Below are positions 5,618 through 5,980 of a stretch of DNA of 5,980 bases, piece by piece; positions within the stretch are counted from its first letter, which is position 1; each line of letters opens with the position of its first letter. A program made the position numbers and the translations under genes. The stretch spans positions 1 to 5,980 of the forward strand of contig DJPC01000023.1 in NCBI GenBank assembly GCA_002439665.1, read 5' to 3'. Source of the DNA: Dialister sp. UBA6422 (GTDB lineage: Bacteria > Bacillota > Negativicutes > Veillonellales > Dialisteraceae). The notes under the pieces were generated by a model. That model ran no database searches, was not told the origin of the DNA, and was given only the letters and a program-made list of their open reading frames with translations.

Positions 5618-5731
5618 ATTTTATCCGATATTATCTGTATTATTAGGTTTTAAAATTGAATTATTATATTTCATAATATCCTATTACCATTTATGTATTT
5701 TTACATTTTATCATATATTATCGGATAAAAT
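5618..5731. repeat. 13-bp perfect inverted repeat around an 88-nt A+T-rich core
   Basis: ATTTTATCCGATA (5618-5630) is exactly repeated in inverse orientation as TATCGGATAAAAT (5719-5731). The core between them is almost all A and T and contains no gene. The left arm lies about 33 bp upstream of the -35 of the 3D-protein promoter. Confidence 0.6.
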
Positions 5732-5892
5732 TCAATCATCATATTGTCATCTATGTCCATTTCCAATAGACATTTGTATATTATTAGAGAATAATGAATC
5801 AGATATATCCACATTCTATCGAATATTTGCCAATTATAAATATTGACTCGTAGTATAAATGTAAACCTTTTGCATCTGATTTTCTATCTTGG

Positions 5893-5916
5893 AGATGGGC
5901 TATCTTTGTCCCATCT
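5893..5916. repeat. Hairpin AGATGGG/CCCATCT
   Basis: Perfect 7-bp arms (5893-5899 and 5910-5916) enclose a 10-nt loop. The sequence after it on the plus strand (TTTGTAACTTG) is only weakly T-rich. The minus-strand side has no T run, so a terminator role is uncertain. Confidence 0.35.
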
Positions 5917-5980
5917 TTGTAACTTGTTACTGTTCTTATTTCTTATATTTTCATAGAATGTGGGAGTTTTTTGTAAAAAA

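Larger units (their letters stand above)
5571..5980. other. A+T-rich gene-free region upstream of the 3D-protein gene
   Basis: This stretch is markedly richer in A+T than the genes to its left, and no gene is supported. Its left end holds the -35 of the 3D-protein promoter. It also holds a 13-bp inverted repeat (5618-5731), a degenerate direct repeat beginning AAAATT (about 5657-5693 and 5728-5765), a hairpin AGATGGG/CCCATCT (5893-5916) and a palindrome GTAACTTGTTAC (5919-5930). The longest noted frame is a 37-codon one on the minus strand (5701-5814) without a ribosome binding site. Confidence 0.6.

Noticed and set aside
5701..5814. Minus-strand 37-codon frame starting MWIYLIHYSL
   Set aside because: There is no ribosome binding site, and the composition simply reflects the A+T-rich background. 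It also overlaps the right arm of the inverted repeat.
5919..5930. GTAACTTGTTAC palindrome
   Set aside because: It is short, single-copy and not attached to a recognisable promoter.
1..5980. CRISPR array, insertion sequence, phage or toxin-antitoxin module
   Set aside because: No regularly spaced repeats, transposase or integrase frames, or paired small genes with proper start signals were seen.

Overview
All supported genes lie on the minus strand. The window looks like ordinary core chromosome of a low-G+C Firmicute (Bacillota). The evidence is strong AAGGAGG-type ribosome binding sites, consensus TTGACA/TATAAT-like promoters, A/T-flanked intrinsic terminators, the lspA-rluD(ylyB) gene pair known from Bacillus, and a DUF348-G5-3D wall protein. 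A Negativicutes or Clostridia member is possible, but the sequence alone does not settle the genus.

Layout from right to left, which is the direction of transcription: (1) an A+T-rich, gene-free region (about 5536-5980) ending in a strong promoter; (2) an exported DUF348/G5/3D-domain protein (4558-5535) closed by a hairpin terminator; (3) an operon of lspA (signal peptidase II, 3951-4385) and an RluD-type pseudouridine synthase (3028-3954), translationally coupled through a 4-nt ATGA overlap, with a perfect 9-bp dyad where the -35 should be; (4) a 10-bp-stem terminator immediately in front of the ribosome binding site of a P1-family (S58, DmpA-like) autoprocessing peptidase (1872-2825); (5) a gap of about 330 nt without a clear gene; (6) ssrA/tmRNA (1200-1545) with its own consensus promoter, an encoded CCA end, a tag reading frame for AKRDFALAA, and a terminator; (7) a monocistronic thioredoxin-like gene with a CGYC active site (680-994), with promoter and terminator; (8) the N-terminal part of a TPR/Sel1-repeat protein running off the left edge (1-331).

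The genes serve envelope maintenance (3D protein, LspA), ribosome function and rescue (RluD-type enzyme, tmRNA), thiol redox chemistry (thioredoxin) and peptide processing (P1 peptidase). I see no CRISPR array, insertion sequence, prophage or defence cassette, and no convincing new multi-gene system. The observations most worth a second look are regulatory: dyads placed on the cores of the lspA and 3D-protein promoters, a terminator touching the P1 peptidase ribosome binding site, a shared 11-bp palindrome at the -10 of trxA and upstream of the Sel1 gene, and a 13-bp inverted repeat in the A+T-rich region.
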